The notes beneath the pieces were generated by a model. The model ran no database searches and was not told where the DNA came from. It was given only the letters and a program-made list of their open reading frames with translations. From an uncultured Eubacteriales bacterium (GTDB taxonomy: Bacteria > Bacillota > Clostridia > Oscillospirales > QAKW01): DNA of 7,520 nt. This document shows positions 6,997 to 7,520 of the stretch, one piece after another (position 1 is the first letter of the stretch; every line of letters starts with the position of its first letter). The DNA is taken from the NCBI GenBank assembly GCA_934378025.1, contig CAKRPM010000061.1, forward strand, positions 1 through 7,520, in the 5' to 3' direction. Both the position numbers and the translations under genes were made by a program.

Positions 6997-7095
6997 GAGC
7001 TTGGCCACCTCGGAGAAGACGCTCTCGTAGGCGGGGTCGTGCTTGGAGGGGGCGCCGCAGGGGGCCTCGGCGGAGATGGGCTCGAGCCAGGCGTT
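6997..7095 (-). pseudogene. Short TssA-like (type VI secretion, ImpA_N) N-terminal fragment
   Basis: These 33 codons read NAWLEPISAEAPCGAPSKHD and then PAYESVFSEVAKL. The pattern Leu-x-Pro-Ile-Ser, Ala-Pro-Cys-Gly and Asp-Pro-x-Tyr is the usual opening of the TssA/ImpA N-terminal domain, a baseplate-associated protein of type VI secretion systems. No start codon or ribosome site is visible, and the next module found in real TssA proteins is absent. It continues in frame into the SIS/RpiR-like fragment, sharing a word around 6990-7002. No other secretion gene is nearby. A piece this short is a tentative call. Confidence 0.4.
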
Positions 7096-7143
7096 GGCGC
7101 GGTCGCCCTTGATCCGGAAAACGCTCGTGCCCTTCAGGCGCTG
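7096..7143 (+). other. 48-base TPR-like coding sliver
   Basis: On the plus strand this stretch reads GAVALDPENARALQAL, close to the second helix boundary of a tetratricopeptide repeat (A-x-x-LDPENARAL). Its codons (CTT, GAT, GAA, GCT, CGT) end in A or T far more often than those on either side. It has the opposite strand to the TssA-like piece and runs in frame into the MenH-like piece. It is probably a remnant of a third sequence caught at the join. It is too short to be certain. Confidence 0.35.
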
Positions 7144-7404
7144 ATGGCCACGCTGTTCTTCCGGCAGGAGCTGCAGGAGTCGCTGCGGGCGCGGCGCCAG
7201 TCGTGCACGGTGGAGGGGCTGGTGGGGGCGCTGGACTGCCTGGGGCTCGGGGTGCAGCCGGACTACTGGCCGGAGCTGCAGCGCCAGCGGTTGCCCACGC
7301 TGCTGCTGACGGGAGCGCTGGACGACAAGTTCACGCAGATCGCCCGGCGGATGGCGGCGGACTGGCTGGCCGGCCGGCTGCCGGCGGCCCGGCCCGCTCG
7401 CTGA
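7144..7404 (+). pseudogene. MenH-like alpha/beta hydrolase, C-terminal fragment
   Basis: Eighty-six codons to TGA 7404, without the core of the enzyme. Family: 2-succinyl-6-hydroxy-2,4-cyclohexadiene-1-carboxylate synthase (menaquinone pathway) or a close relative. The match rests on the lid-to-core pattern GLVGALDCLGLGVQPDYWPEL, here given only as GLVGALDCLG then GVQPDYWPEL (residues about 25-45), and on PTLLLTGALDDKF (51-63), where Asp60 is the catalytic-triad acid. Missing are the nucleophile elbow (G-x-S-x-G), which lies upstream in the family, and the catalytic His after the acid. The end (about residue 75 onward, Pro/Ala/Arg-rich) no longer looks like MenH. The ATG at 7144 has no ribosome site, so it is not a real start. 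The piece is broken at both ends. Confidence 0.6.
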
Positions 7405-7520
7405 GCCCGGCGGAGCCCACCCGGCGACGCCGCTCGACGTCTGGCGCGATGCCGGAGCCTATTGGCTCGACTTCGCTCAGCGGTCCATCCTGTTCTGGGA
7501 CACGCTGCGCCAGCGCGGCA
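7403..7520 (+). CDS. DUF3141/PHA synthase-like protein, N-terminal fragment running off the edge
   Basis: The plus-strand frame here overlaps the MenH-like stop and is open to the end of the window. From about 7424 it reads TPLDVWRDAGAYWLDFAQRS and then ILFWDTLRQRG, which resembles the opening of DUF3141 proteins (relatives of polyhydroxyalkanoate synthases), where Tyr-Trp-x-Asp-x-x-Gln-Arg and Asp-x-x-Arg-Gln-Arg-Gly are typical. No start codon or ribosome site is visible. The true beginning is probably lost at the join, or the family's N-terminus lies in this region without a recognisable start. It is very G+C-rich. Only 39 codons are available, so the call is tentative. Confidence 0.45.

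Noticed and set aside
6252..7143. Long plus-strand open frames opposite PdxS and the SIS-like piece
   Set aside because: They mirror the codons of real minus-strand sequence in G+C-rich DNA and have low-complexity translations rich in Arg, Gly and Asp.
1..7520. CRISPR array, tRNA/rRNA, riboswitch, insertion sequence or phage attachment site
   Set aside because: I saw no spaced direct repeats, cloverleaf with CCA end, terminal inverted repeats or recombinase gene.
6400..7520. A novel integron-like or secretion/vitamin B6 gene cluster
   Set aside because: Every piece is a broken fragment, strands are mixed, the joins use short shared words and no recombination sites or complete genes are present.

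Overview
Bases 1 to about 6,410 look like ordinary chromosomal DNA of a Gram-positive bacterium, most likely a gut-type Clostridia (Oscillospiraceae/Ruminococcaceae-like). The support is strong GGAGG ribosome binding sites, SigA-type promoters with 17-bp spacers, a large membrane-anchored cell-wall glucosaminidase with SH3 and cadherin-like modules, a YegS/DgkB-type lipid kinase and a GH13 glycosidase. Base composition is moderate. This placement is inference from family content, not a database match. Every real gene in this part is on the minus strand.

Read in the direction of transcription (right to left), the order is as follows. First comes the C-terminal half of a GH13 glycosidase (stop at 5661). 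Then a promoter (TTGATT-17-TATACT), a diacylglycerol kinase family protein (5579-4698) and, 13 nt later, a small single-pass membrane protein with a basic patch, a Pro/Ala linker and an acidic tail (4684-4277). That unit is closed by a strong intrinsic terminator (4273-4231). A second promoter (TTGCAA-17-TATAAT) then drives an 816-residue anchored peptidoglycan glucosaminidase (4105-1655), a galactose mutarotase (1547-519) and a membrane-anchored protein of unknown function (515 to beyond base 1). The last two are tightly packed (TAA-ACA-ATG) and probably translationally coupled.

From about 6,410 to the right end the character changes abruptly to very G+C-rich DNA made of short pieces of unrelated genes on both strands: the N-terminal 136 residues of PdxS (pyridoxal phosphate synthase), the C-terminus of what looks like a SIS/RpiR-type protein, a TssA-like N-terminal piece, a 48-base TPR-like sliver with different codon choice, the C-terminal part of a MenH-like alpha/beta hydrolase and the beginning of a DUF3141-like protein. 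None is complete. The joins fall at short GC-rich words that fit both partners. The PdxS piece is fused in frame to the GH13 piece, giving an apparent 385-residue protein that lacks the catalytic core of both enzymes.

The most economical reading is that the right 1.1 kb is a chimeric assembly tail and not a real locus. I found no convincing novel system. The items most worth a second look are the junctions themselves (data quality), the lipid kinase/small membrane protein pair, and the multi-domain glucosaminidase operon.
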